Shown in pieces: positions 48,391 to 56,962 of a stretch of DNA of 64,000 bases; positions within the stretch are counted from its first letter, which is position 1; each line of letters starts with the position of its first letter. The stretch covers positions 1,028,001-1,092,000 of the forward strand of contig NZ_OY769915.1 of assembly GCF_963669205.1 (NCBI RefSeq), read 5' to 3'. The DNA is from an uncultured Roseibium sp. (GTDB lineage Bacteria > Pseudomonadota > Alphaproteobacteria > Rhizobiales > Stappiaceae). The notes under the pieces are model-generated. The model did no database searches. It saw only the letters and a list, made by a program, of their open reading frames with translations, and was not told the origin of the DNA. The position numbers and the translations under genes are program-made.

Positions 48391-49386
48391 GTGAACGTTC
48401 CTAAGGCTGAATTGCATTGTCACATCGAAGGGGCCGCCCCGCCGAGCCTGGTCCGCAGGCTGGCCAGGCAGCATGATGTCGACGTAAGCGAAATCATTGA
48501 CGGCAAGGGAAGGTATGTCTGGTCCGACTTCACCACTTTTCTGAAGGCCTATGACGTCTCCAGCTCGGTTTTCAAGACGCCGTCCGACTATGCGCTGCTG
48601 GCCGAAACCTATTTTCGCATGCTTGCGGCTGAAGGTGCGATTTACGGTGAAATCACGATTTCGCCGGATCACGCCCAGGCCGCCGGATTGTCTTACAGGT
48701 CCTATGTTGAGGGACTTGCCGCCGGGATCGAGCGGGCCAAGACGGAAACCGCGATCGAGGGCCGCATGATCGCGATCGGCGTGCGTCATTTCGGGTCGGC
48801 CTCGGTGGAGCGTGTCGCCAAGGAGGTGATCGCGACGCCTCATCCGCTGGTGACCGGTTTCGGACTTGCAGGAGACGAACGCTCCGGTCACCCGGCCAAC
48901 TTTTCCAGGGCTTTCCGCATGGCTGCCGAGGCCGGACTGGGGACAACCGCGCATGCCGGTGAATTCGGCGGGCCGGACAGCGTTGTCGCGGCTCTCGAGT
49001 TTCTGCGGGTGAAGCGCATCGGGCACGGTGTCAGAGCGATCGAGGACAAGGACCTGGTCAGGAGACTCGCCGACGAGGAGATCGTCCTGGAAGTGTGTCC
49101 GGGATCCAATGTCGCGCTCGGCGTCTATTCCCATTTGCGCTTTCACCCGGTGAACATCCTGCGCAGGGAAGGGGTGAAGATCACCCTGAATTCGGATGAC
49201 CCGCCATTCTTCGCAACGACGCTCGGCAAGGAATACGGCACGGTCGCAAAAACGTTCAACTGGTCTTTTGAGGATCAGATCGCGGTGACCCGAACGGCGA
49301 TCGAAGCCGCTTTCTGCGATGCGGCCACCAGGAACCGGCTGCTGGTGCGGCTGGAAAGCGCCACAGAGGAAACGAGCGGCAACTGA
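48391..49386 (+). CDS. add: Adenosine deaminase
   Basis: A 331-residue zinc enzyme converting adenosine and deoxyadenosine to (deoxy)inosine. Metal-site residues: HCHIEG (HxH, about residues 9-11), the His in TTAHAGEFGGPDSV (about 190, with the nearby catalytic Glu), KRIGHGVRA (about 212) and LNSDDPPFF (about 268, metal and general-base Asp pair). The start codon is GTG at 48391. The enzyme feeds inosine to the PNP encoded upstream. It could use a related purine instead, but operon context favours adenosine. Confidence 0.93.
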   Translation: MNVPKAELHCHIEGAAPPSLVRRLARQHDVDVSEIIDGKGRYVWSDFTTFLKAYDVSSSVFKTPSDYALLAETYFRMLAAEGAIYGEITISPDHAQAAGLSYRSYVEGLAAGIERAKTETAIEGRMIAIGVRHFGSASVERVAKEVIATPHPLVTGFGLAGDERSGHPANFSRAFRMAAEAGLGTTAHAGEFGGPDSVVAALEFLRVKRIGHGVRAIEDKDLVRRLADEEIVLEVCPGSNVALGVYSHLRFHPVNILRREGVKITLNSDDPPFFATTLGKEYGTVAKTFNWSFEDQIAVTRTAIEAAFCDAATRNRLLVRLESATEETSGN

Positions 49387-49401
49387 AGGAGGTGAACCGG
49401 C

Positions 49402-50643
49402 ATGGCGAGCGAAAGTTCGGCACTGACCTATTTTGATCCACGCGAAATACGTCGCAGGTCGCAGGATCTGCTCACGCTCGCCGCGGACGAAAAACTCAGG
49501 CACGTTCAGGTGGATCTGTCCCGCCTTGGTGATGCGCTGCTGGTTCTGCTCGAAACCACCAAGGAAACCTATGCCGACTTTCATATCCCGCCTTACGGGG
49601 TCTGGCGCGACTTTGAGGCCGGCGGCATCGACCGCTGGGCCGCTCTCGCGGACGCACGTTCGTTCGAAGGAGCGGAAAACATGCTCACCGCAGCCGCCGA
49701 TCTTGCCGTCCTGGCCGCGTACATGAAGACGATGCACCCGCCAGGGTGGTCGTTCGAAGATCCGATGACGGGCACGCGCGTATCCGGCAGACAAGCATCC
49801 GCGCTCGCGGCCTTCCACATGTTCGCAGCCGGATCGTTTTCCAGCGAGATGACCGATCCCGATCGCGTTGACGCCGAAACGCTCATTCGCATGGAAAAGG
49901 ACGAACTCGCATCGGGCCTGCAATGGGACCTTCAGGACGATACGGATCTCCTGGAAGCCATGCAGAAACATCTCAAGCGCCTGGGCGAAGCGCTGGCGTT
50001 ACGCTCCGATCTCTTTTCAGAGGGCTATTTCACGCGGCCGGGCCTTCTCATGGTGCGGACCGCCCGGGAGGCTGAGGGCGCCGTCAGCGCGCAAAATCTG
50101 CTGGACAGGCTGCTCGAAGCACTCGCGCCGGTCTGGCCGGGCGGGGCGGAAAGCGGCGAGATCACGCTCGGAGACAGCTTCGCGCATTCGGCGCTGAACG
50201 GCGCGGAAAACGCGAGCATCTATCCCTTCCACATGGCGGCGCAGGAAATGGTCTATTCTCTCGTGGAGCCTTATGCGTGGGCCGGCCTTGAGGTCGCGGA
50301 CCTGGAGCTTCTGACGGCACCTGCGGACGACAGGCACGCAGCGCTGTTTGTCCTATCGGGCGTTTTGAAGATCAAGGATGGGCCGGAATCCCCGACCGAG
50401 GACAGCGTTCGCGACAGGATGGTCGAAATCCGCGGCGTAACCACCGCGCTGACCGACAGGCTTGCGGACCTTTTGAGGGCGGAGCTTGAAGTGCCGGCAG
50501 ATCAATTGCCCCTGACCTGCATCCTGGAAGGGGGGACGAGCCGCGCCGGGGAACGCACCTTGCTGCAGTCCGAAGGCGAATTGGAAAAACTCGGGCGTTT
50601 TCTCAATCCCGGCGGTATTTTCTGGTTGCCGTTCGGGACGTAG
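49402..50643 (+). CDS. URC4/urg3 family protein (DUF1688), putative uracil catabolism
   Basis: A 413-residue protein of the DUF1688 family. Its signature is visible at about residues 63-74 (WRDFEAGGIDRW), and a later HPPGWSFEDPMTGTRVSGRQ and LTCILEGGTSRAGERTLLQS are also family-like. The yeast homologue Urc4 is one of the proteins needed for growth on uracil as a nitrogen source via the URC route; biochemical function is still uncertain. Here it is placed 15 bp after adenosine deaminase and upstream of upp and ribokinase, supporting a role in pyrimidine base or nucleoside breakdown. The usual partner URC1 (GTP cyclohydrolase II-like) is not in the window. Confidence 0.82.
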   Translation: MASESSALTYFDPREIRRRSQDLLTLAADEKLRHVQVDLSRLGDALLVLLETTKETYADFHIPPYGVWRDFEAGGIDRWAALADARSFEGAENMLTAAADLAVLAAYMKTMHPPGWSFEDPMTGTRVSGRQASALAAFHMFAAGSFSSEMTDPDRVDAETLIRMEKDELASGLQWDLQDDTDLLEAMQKHLKRLGEALALRSDLFSEGYFTRPGLLMVRTAREAEGAVSAQNLLDRLLEALAPVWPGGAESGEITLGDSFAHSALNGAENASIYPFHMAAQEMVYSLVEPYAWAGLEVADLELLTAPADDRHAALFVLSGVLKIKDGPESPTEDSVRDRMVEIRGVTTALTDRLADLLRAELEVPADQLPLTCILEGGTSRAGERTLLQSEGELEKLGRFLNPGGIFWLPFGT

Positions 50644-51012
50644 GCCGCGGAAAGCAAGGGAGTGACCGCACTGACGGTGTTATCAGTGCTGTCGGCTACG
50701 AATGGCCCTTCCGAACAGGTGGGCCTCACCACCAAGAACTCTGCGCAGCGAGACGTGTCGGCCGGACCTTTCCGTCGCGCCAGGCCACGATTGACCTTCA
50801 GCGGCAGCTGCGTTGGCAGCCGAGCCGTCACGTTGAACTGCCATCTCCGCACATATCCGGATCCAGGCTTTTTTCCTCTTTGAAACGCAAGCGCCAGACA
50901 TTCGGAAATTGTGGAGTGTCTTGCATCACAGGCAAACAGGTTCCTCAGCACGCAGATTGACCTTCAGGACGGCCATTTCACCGCCGTATTCAACACCGAC
51001 GAGGACAATCTG
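50644..51012. other. Intergenic region after URC4
   Basis: This 369-bp stretch separates URC4 from the DUF2306 gene. Its clearest element is a 7-bp perfect inverted repeat, gcactga (50668-50674) and tcagtgc (50683-50689), with an 8-base loop and no T tract. No promoter boxes or convincing ORF could be defined. The break suggests that downstream genes may be transcribed separately from the main operon. Confidence 0.45.
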
Positions 51013-51858
51013 ATGCGCCCTGCACCTATCGACTTCACCAAAGACTGTGCAGTCATGTTGCAAAACGCGGCGGGCCGGCAAGACACATTGCAGACAATGG
51101 CGGCTCTGTTGCTGCTCTTTTGCCTGGTTTTTGCAACCTTCATGGCCTGGAAGATGATCTTTTACATCGCATGGCAACTGGGTGCGCCTGTCCGGGACAC
51201 GTTTCCGCTGGTCTACGGAACGACCATGTTCCTCAAGATGGCCGCATCGCATCCCAAATTGCCGTTCTTTGTGCACGGAATTGCAGGGACGGTCGCCATG
51301 GTCTGCGGCGCTGTCCAGTTCCTTCTGATATTGCGCGGCGGGAAATCACGCTGGCACGCGATCCTTGGCAAGTCCTATGTGGTGTCGTCCGTTATCGCAT
51401 CGACGACAGCGGTCCCGCTGGCATGGAGCCTTCACCACGACATGCTGGTGACCAGCATTGCCTATACGGCCGGTGCCGCCGGTTGGTGCCTTGCGACTTT
51501 CATGGCTGTTCACGCGATTGTCTCCGGCGATCTGGAGCGGCACATTGCCTGGATCATTCGCAGCTACGCCTGTCTTGCGATGGTCGTGACGGCGCGCCTT
51601 TTGCTCGCCTCAGGCGCGATTGCCGGATCGGCGGACTGGAGTTTTGAAGCCATAACAATCCAGTACGCCGTCACGATCGTCGCGACATTTTTCATAAACT
51701 GGGGCCTGGGCGAGTGGATCGTGGCCAGGGTGAGGGACCAGCGAGGAAAGTCCTCCACACAAACGGAAGGGTCGCTGCCGGCAGCGAAGTATGCACCGAA
51801 CGCGGCTTCAACCATCCGGACAAAACACTTTTCGCGGCAACCCTACCCGGCGATCTGA
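51013..51858 (+). CDS. DUF2306 membrane protein
   Basis: A 281-residue integral membrane protein with about seven hydrophobic segments (first about residues 22-45). Recognisable DUF2306 features are the FFVHGIAGTVAMVCGAVQF block, RWHAILGKSYV and HIAWIIRSYACLAMVVTARL, with conserved histidines in membrane segments that recall haem- or redox-associated proteins. Its function is not established. I prefer the ATG at 51013, with GAGGA seven bases upstream; a GTG at 50911 is also in frame. It sits between URC4 and upp but nothing ties it to nucleoside metabolism. Confidence 0.78.
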   Translation: MRPAPIDFTKDCAVMLQNAAGRQDTLQTMAALLLLFCLVFATFMAWKMIFYIAWQLGAPVRDTFPLVYGTTMFLKMAASHPKLPFFVHGIAGTVAMVCGAVQFLLILRGGKSRWHAILGKSYVVSSVIASTTAVPLAWSLHHDMLVTSIAYTAGAAGWCLATFMAVHAIVSGDLERHIAWIIRSYACLAMVVTARLLLASGAIAGSADWSFEAITIQYAVTIVATFFINWGLGEWIVARVRDQRGKSSTQTEGSLPAAKYAPNAASTIRTKHFSRQPYPAI

Positions 51859-52145
51859 GGATGGTGCCCGGCAATGCCGTCGGGGTGCTGCGGCTTTTTC
51901 ACAGCTTGGCCGCCGTGTTCCTTTTGCCGCTTTTAGTATTTTCCTTCCTCGTGCTACCAAGGTAAGAACACCTTTACAGGGGGTAGCTGCTCAAACTGCG
52001 ATCCGATACCCGCCAAAGCCTCCGGTGAGGTCGTTATTGGCCTTCGCAGGCGGCTGCCAAAAGCAACAACAATACCAGAAAGCCGTTTGAGATCAGTTGC
52101 TTGAGTTTGCAAATGGCCGCAATGTGTTACGAAAGGTCTGCTTCT

Positions 52146-52775
52146 ATGTCCGGAGCCAATGTCATCAGTCACCCGCTGGTTCAGCACAAACTTTCCATCA
52201 TGCGCAACAAGGCAACGTCGACGCAGGGTTTCCGCCGTCTGTTGCGCGAGATCTCAACACTGCTGTGCTACGAAGTCACCCGCGATCTGCCGCTCGTCCG
52301 CCAGACCATCGAGACGCCGCTCGCGGAAATGCAGGCGCCGACCCTGGCGGGCAAGAAACTCGTCTTCGCCTCGGTTCTGCGCGCAGGCAACGGCTTGCTG
52401 GAAGGCATGCTGGAGCTGGTTCCCTCGGCACGGGTCGCACATGTCGGCCTCTACCGCGATCCGGAGACGCTTCAACCGGTCGAATATTACTTCAAGGCGC
52501 CGGAAGACCTGAACGAGCGCCTGGTGATTGTCGTGGATCCGATGCTGGCGACCGCGAATTCCGCCATTGCCGCGGTTCAGAAACTGAAGGAACGCGGTGC
52601 CAACAATATCCGCTTCCTGTGTCTTCTCGGTGCCCCCGAAGGTGTCGCGAAGTTCAACGAGATGCACCCGGACGTGCCGATCTACACTGCGGCGATCGAC
52701 GAGAAGCTGAATGAAAAAGGCTATATCGTTCCCGGTCTCGGTGATGCTGGCGACCGGATGTACGGCACCAAGTAG
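52146..52775 (+). CDS. upp: Uracil phosphoribosyltransferase
   Basis: A 209-residue enzyme joining uracil to PRPP to make UMP. It has the family N-terminus HPLVQHKLSIMRNKATST, the SVLRAGNGLLEGMLELVP block (about residues 75-92), the PRPP-binding loop VVDPMLATANSAI (about 128-140; the usual TGGS reads TANS) and the uracil-binding GYIVPGLGDAGDRMYGT C-terminus. Cytosolic. It ends 13 bp before the ribokinase start, forming an operon. In yeast, a uracil phosphoribosyltransferase (Urc6) is part of the URC route. Confidence 0.95.
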   Translation: MSGANVISHPLVQHKLSIMRNKATSTQGFRRLLREISTLLCYEVTRDLPLVRQTIETPLAEMQAPTLAGKKLVFASVLRAGNGLLEGMLELVPSARVAHVGLYRDPETLQPVEYYFKAPEDLNERLVIVVDPMLATANSAIAAVQKLKERGANNIRFLCLLGAPEGVAKFNEMHPDVPIYTAAIDEKLNEKGYIVPGLGDAGDRMYGTK

Positions 52776-52788
52776 CCGGCGGCCGGTC

Positions 52789-53688
52789 ATGATCACGGTC
52801 TTCGGTTCCATCAATCTGGATCTTGTCGTTGCCGTAGAGCACTTGCCGAAGGCGGGGCAGACGGTAAGCGGACCGGATCATCAGACCTTCCCTGGAGGCA
52901 AGGGCGCGAACCAGGCATTGGCGGCGCGCCGCGCCGGGGCGTCGGTCCGCATGGTCGGCGCTGTCGGCCAGGATGCGTTCGGGCCGCTCGCCCTGACCAA
53001 CATGCGCGACGCCGGCGTGGACCTTTCGGCGGTCCGCACATTGCCCGGTGCGTCGGGCCTTGCGTTCATCGGGATCGACGCACGCGGCGAAAACCAGATC
53101 ATCGTCGCCAGCGGCGCCAATGCCCGCGTCGACGCCGACTGGCTCGACGGCTGTCTTTCCGATGCCGATACGCTGCTCCTGCAGGGAGAAGTGCCTTTCG
53201 GCCAGATGACGCGGGCAATCGGGCGTGCCCGCCAGTCCGGCGCCGCCGTATTATGGAACCCGGCACCCGTGCCGCGGGAAGACATTGTTCCCGGCCTCGA
53301 TGCGGTCGACACGCTGGTCGTCAACGAGAGCGAGGCACAGGACATCGCCGCGCGCGCAGGCCTGTCTGCGGATGTTGATGCCTTTATCCAACGCTTTGCG
53401 ACCGGCAGCCGCCGGGTCGTCGTGACCCTGGGTGCGAAAGGGGTGACGGCGGGCGTTGCCGGCGACCGGTTCGAGGTTGCCTCTCCGGTGATCAGGGCCG
53501 TCGACACGACCGGCGCGGGCGATGCATTTTGCGGGGCGCTGGCCGCTGCACTGGATGCGGCAACTCCCATCGGGCGCGCCTTGAAGGAAGGCGTCGCCGC
53601 GGGTGCATTGGCCTGCACGGCGACGGGTGCGCAGTCGAGCGCGCCGCGCCGTGAGGACATTCGCCGCCTCGCAGATCAAATCGTCTGA
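52789..53688 (+). CDS. rbsK: Ribokinase
   Basis: A 299-residue PfkB-family sugar kinase. The N-terminal sugar site is VFGSINLDLVVAVEHLP and FPGGKGANQALAARRAG (about residues 36-52); the catalytic Asp and anion hole are VDTTGAGDAFCGAL (about 240-253). It phosphorylates ribose (less likely another pentose or a nucleoside) to ribose-5-phosphate. Located directly after upp, it would capture ribose released from nucleosides or from a URC-type pathway. The ATG at 52789 begins MITVFGSINLD. Confidence 0.9.
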   Translation: MITVFGSINLDLVVAVEHLPKAGQTVSGPDHQTFPGGKGANQALAARRAGASVRMVGAVGQDAFGPLALTNMRDAGVDLSAVRTLPGASGLAFIGIDARGENQIIVASGANARVDADWLDGCLSDADTLLLQGEVPFGQMTRAIGRARQSGAAVLWNPAPVPREDIVPGLDAVDTLVVNESEAQDIAARAGLSADVDAFIQRFATGSRRVVVTLGAKGVTAGVAGDRFEVASPVIRAVDTTGAGDAFCGALAAALDAATPIGRALKEGVAAGALACTATGAQSSAPRREDIRRLADQIV

Positions 53689-53757
53689 ATTGGCTTTACT
53701 GGCCGCTAAGGAAACCGTGGTAAGCCGGGTGTCCGTTGGAAAGACCCGGGTAACCCC

Positions 53758-54270
53758 ATGCTGCGATACCTTGTCATTCTGCTGTTGCTTGTCGGATTGG
53801 CACCTGTGGTGCCGAGGCTTGTCGAGGCGCGGCTTGGAGCGGCCGACCGGACCGAGCGCGCCGAACGGGAGCGCGAGGACGAGGAGGAAAGTTCCGGCCC
53901 GAGACGGCACCGGATCTCCGTCGACCGGCGGGGACACTATGTCGCCGATGCGTATCTGAACGGGCGCGGCGTGGACATGCTTGTCGACACCGGTGCGACC
54001 CTGACGGCTCTGCCTGCCTCGGTCGCCAGCGACATAGGGATCTTCCTGTCCGCCTCCGACTACAAGCATCCGATCGGTACGGCAAACGGCACGGTCTACG
54101 GTGCGCGCGCCGAGATCGACAAGATCAGGATCGGTGCCATCCGGTTCCGGAATGTCGATGCTATCGTTCTGAAAGACGACAGTCTGGGTGTGCCGCTGCT
54201 CGGCATGTCCGCTCTCGGCCAGCTGAAGCGGTTCGACATTTCAAGTGGGACACTCGTGCTTGTCCAGTGA
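53758..54270 (+). CDS. Retropepsin-like clan AA aspartic protease (TIGR02281 type)
   Basis: A 170-residue protein with one N-terminal membrane anchor (about residues 2-18), a charged Arg/Glu-rich linker (about 25-55) and a single-domain retropepsin fold. The active-site motif is MLVDTGATLTALP (about residues 76-88) and a second family block is GVPLLGMSALGQLKRFDI (about 143). It probably works as a dimer on the periplasmic face of the inner membrane. Function unknown; no operon partner is evident. Confidence 0.88.
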   Translation: MLRYLVILLLLVGLAPVVPRLVEARLGAADRTERAEREREDEEESSGPRRHRISVDRRGHYVADAYLNGRGVDMLVDTGATLTALPASVASDIGIFLSASDYKHPIGTANGTVYGARAEIDKIRIGAIRFRNVDAIVLKDDSLGVPLLGMSALGQLKRFDISSGTLVLVQ

Positions 54271-54331
54271 TTCTGACCCGGAGCCGGCATGCGGGTCCCG
54301 ACCCTATCCTTCAATCCAATGCGAGGAACCG

Positions 54332-55831
54332 ATGTTTCCCAAACCCCTCCCGAGCCTGACGCCGAACACGCTTGAATATGAAAGCCTGCCGATGGTGAAG
54401 CCGACGGGCTTTCGCGAATACGACGCCCGCTGGCTGTTTGAAAAAGAGATAAACCTCATGGGGATGCAGGCCCTGGGGATGGGGATCGGCACTCTTATTC
54501 ACGAACGCGGCGTGCGTCCGGACATTGTTGTTGGTCACGATTTCCGCAGCTATTCCGCATCAATCAAGATGGCGGTCATCAACGGGCTCCTTGCGGCTGG
54601 CGTCAACGTCCACGATATTGGCCTGGCCTTGTCGCCGATGGCCTATTTCGGCCAGTTTGCGCTGGACCTGCCTGCGGTCGCCATGATCACCGCCTCGCAC
54701 AATGACAACGGCTGGACAGGCGTCAAGATGGGCATTGACCGGCCGATGACGTTCGGACCCGACGAAATGGGTCGGCTGAAGGAAATCGTTCTGGAGGCCG
54801 CATTCGAACTTAAGGGTGGCGGCAGCTACCGCTTCGTTGACGGCTTTGCCGACATTTATGCCAGGGAACTCACGGACCGGCCGAAACTGAAGCGCCCGAT
54901 CAAGGTCGTGGCGGCCTGCGGCAACGGGACGGCAGGTGCATTCGCCCCGAAGATCCTGGAGGCGCTCGGCGCAGAGGTCATTCCGCTCGATGCAGAGCTT
55001 GATCACACGTTCCCGCGCTACAACCCCAATCCGGAGGACATGCAGATGCTGCACGCGCTCCGGGACAAGGTGCTGGAAGTGGGTGCGGAAGTGGGTCTGG
55101 GATTCGACGGAGACGGAGACCGGTGCGGCGTCGTCGACAACGAGGGCGAGGAAATTTTCGCCGACAAGGTCGGGGTCATGCTGGCGCGGGACATTTCAGC
55201 GCTTCATCCCGGCAGCCAGTTTGTGGTTGACGTGAAGTCGACCGGTCTTTTCAACACCGACCCCGTGTTGCAGGCCAATGGCGCGAAGACGGACTATTTC
55301 AAGACGGGACACTCCTACATCAAGCGCCGCGTCAACGAACTGGACGCAATTGTCGGGTTCGAAAAATCGGGCCACTATTTCTTCAATGCGCCGATCGGGC
55401 GCGGTTACGACGACGGTCTGGTGTCGGCGATCGCGATCCTGGACATGCTGGACAGGAACCCGGACAAGTCGATGGCGGATCTGCGCCGGGATCTTCCCAA
55501 GACCTGGGGCTCGCCCACCATGTCGCCGAAATGCGCCGATGAGGTCAAATACGACGTCGTCGACCGTGTCATTGCGCGCTTCAGGCAGATGAAGGAAAAC
55601 GGGGACACCGTCGCCGGCAGGGCGATCACGGATCTGATCACCGTGAACGGCATCCGGGTCGTGAGCGATGACGGAACCTGGGGTCTGGTGCGGGCGTCTT
55701 CCAACAAGCCGGAACTGGTCGTCGTCGTTGAGAGCCCGGTCTCCGAGGAACGCCTCCACGAAATGTTCAGGGCTGTGGATGGGATTCTGCGCGAGAACAC
55801 CGAGGTCGGTGACTACAACCAGACGATTTAG
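54332..55831 (+). CDS. Phosphomannomutase/phosphoglucomutase
   Basis: A 499-residue alpha-D-phosphohexomutase. Four domains are indicated: the phosphoserine loop MITASHNDNGWTGVKMG (about residues 125-141), the metal-binding loop GFDGDGDRCGVVD (about 260-272), the sugar-specificity loop VGFEKSGHYFF (about 343-353), and a C-terminal phosphate-binding RASSNKPELVVVVES (about 450). The GEKSGH-like motif reads GFEKSGH, compatible with both mannose and glucose phosphates. It interconverts hexose-1- and hexose-6-phosphates for polysaccharide or nucleotide-sugar synthesis. Aldose 1-epimerase follows. Confidence 0.9.
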   Translation: MFPKPLPSLTPNTLEYESLPMVKPTGFREYDARWLFEKEINLMGMQALGMGIGTLIHERGVRPDIVVGHDFRSYSASIKMAVINGLLAAGVNVHDIGLALSPMAYFGQFALDLPAVAMITASHNDNGWTGVKMGIDRPMTFGPDEMGRLKEIVLEAAFELKGGGSYRFVDGFADIYARELTDRPKLKRPIKVVAACGNGTAGAFAPKILEALGAEVIPLDAELDHTFPRYNPNPEDMQMLHALRDKVLEVGAEVGLGFDGDGDRCGVVDNEGEEIFADKVGVMLARDISALHPGSQFVVDVKSTGLFNTDPVLQANGAKTDYFKTGHSYIKRRVNELDAIVGFEKSGHYFFNAPIGRGYDDGLVSAIAILDMLDRNPDKSMADLRRDLPKTWGSPTMSPKCADEVKYDVVDRVIARFRQMKENGDTVAGRAITDLITVNGIRVVSDDGTWGLVRASSNKPELVVVVESPVSEERLHEMFRAVDGILRENTEVGDYNQTI

Positions 55832-55847
55832 GACTTGCTTTGTGCCC

Positions 55848-55870
55848 CCGCCGCAGTCACCTTGCGGCGG
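55848..55870 (+). other. Intercistronic hairpin before galM
   Basis: ccgccgca (55848-55855) and tgcggcgg (55863-55870) are perfect complements with a 7-base loop gtcacct, in the gap between the phosphohexomutase and the epimerase gene. There is no T tract. It may cause partial termination or protect the upstream message. Confidence 0.55.
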
Positions 55871-55896
55871 CGCAGGCGGGTTGCCCGGGAGACTAC

Positions 55897-56895
55897 ATGA
55901 TCAGTGAATTCGGCACGTTGCCGGACGGCTCACCCGTTCGGGAAGTCACCTTGAAAAAGGGACCGCTCGAAGCCTCCGTGCTGACCTTCGGCGCGATCAT
56001 CCGTGACCTGAAGGTCGATAGCCAGTCCGTCGTTCTCGGATTTGAAGACCTTCAAAGCTACCTCGACCATTCTCCATACTTCGGTGCGATCGCCGGACGA
56101 TGCGCCAACCGCATTGCCGACGGCAGGATGACCATCGACGGAACAGCCTATCAGCTCGACCGCAATGACGGTGGCCAGAACCACCTGCACGGCGGCGTTT
56201 CGGGGTTCTCAAGCAGAAACTGGCAGCTGGAACAGACCGACAAGGCGAGCGCGCTCCTGAAGCTTGTGTCAGAGGACGGCGAAATGGGATATCCGGGGCA
56301 GGTTGAAGCATTGGTGCGTTACACCCTGACCGGAGCGGGTGCGCTGCGCGTGAAGATCACGGCGACGACCGACCGGACCACGCCCGTCAACTTGACCCAG
56401 CACAGCTATTTCAATCTGGACGGCGGTGCTGATATTCTGAGTCATAGTCTTGAAATACCGGCGGAAAACTATCTTCCTGTCGACGATGCCCTGATCCCGA
56501 CGGGTGAGGTCCGGAGGGTGGAATGGACCCCGTATGATTTTCGCGGCGGCCGCAGGCTGAAACGCAGGTCCGGTGAGGACGGCGTTGTCTACGATCACAA
56601 TTTCTGCCTGGCCGCGGAACCGCGGCAAGCCGTCGAGTTTGCGGCGGCTCTTGAGGACAGGGATGGGGAGCGCCGCATGGAGGTCTGGACGACGGAGCCC
56701 GGTTTGCAGCTCTATGACGCGGCGCGTCTCGATATTCCCGTGCCCGGTCTCGGCGGCAAATCCTACGGCGCGCATGCCGGGTTGTGCCTGGAGGCGCAAC
56801 GGTGGCCGGACAGCGTCAACCGGGAGAACTTCACGCCCGTCCTGCTGCACCCGTCACAAACATACACGCACGTAACGGAATTCCGTTTTTCCTGA
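55897..56895 (+). CDS. galM: Aldose 1-epimerase
   Basis: A 332-residue mutarotase that interconverts alpha and beta anomers of aldoses. The sugar-binding blocks include GAIAGRCANRIADGRM (about residue 65), NHLHGGVSGF (about 98, catalytic acid His), LTQHSYFNLDGG (about 168, second His) and CLEAQRWPDSVN with the catalytic base Glu (about 297). Length fits GalM. It is probably co-transcribed with the phosphohexomutase, suggesting use of free hexoses. Confidence 0.92.
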   Translation: MISEFGTLPDGSPVREVTLKKGPLEASVLTFGAIIRDLKVDSQSVVLGFEDLQSYLDHSPYFGAIAGRCANRIADGRMTIDGTAYQLDRNDGGQNHLHGGVSGFSSRNWQLEQTDKASALLKLVSEDGEMGYPGQVEALVRYTLTGAGALRVKITATTDRTTPVNLTQHSYFNLDGGADILSHSLEIPAENYLPVDDALIPTGEVRRVEWTPYDFRGGRRLKRRSGEDGVVYDHNFCLAAEPRQAVEFAAALEDRDGERRMEVWTTEPGLQLYDAARLDIPVPGLGGKSYGAHAGLCLEAQRWPDSVNRENFTPVLLHPSQTYTHVTEFRFS

Positions 56896-56962
56896 GATCG
56901 GTTACATTGAGACTGTCTGAGGCAGAGACAAATCGAAACGGCGGCAACGGAAGGGACAGATC

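Noticed and set aside
48007..49971. 654-codon minus-strand open frame across deoB, add and URC4
   Set aside because: It crosses three well-supported + strand genes and shows no domain.
50502..50951. 149-codon minus-strand open frame over the URC4 3' end and following gap
   Set aside because: Half lies opposite conserved URC4 sequence, and the part in the gap has no ribosome-binding site or recognisable motif.
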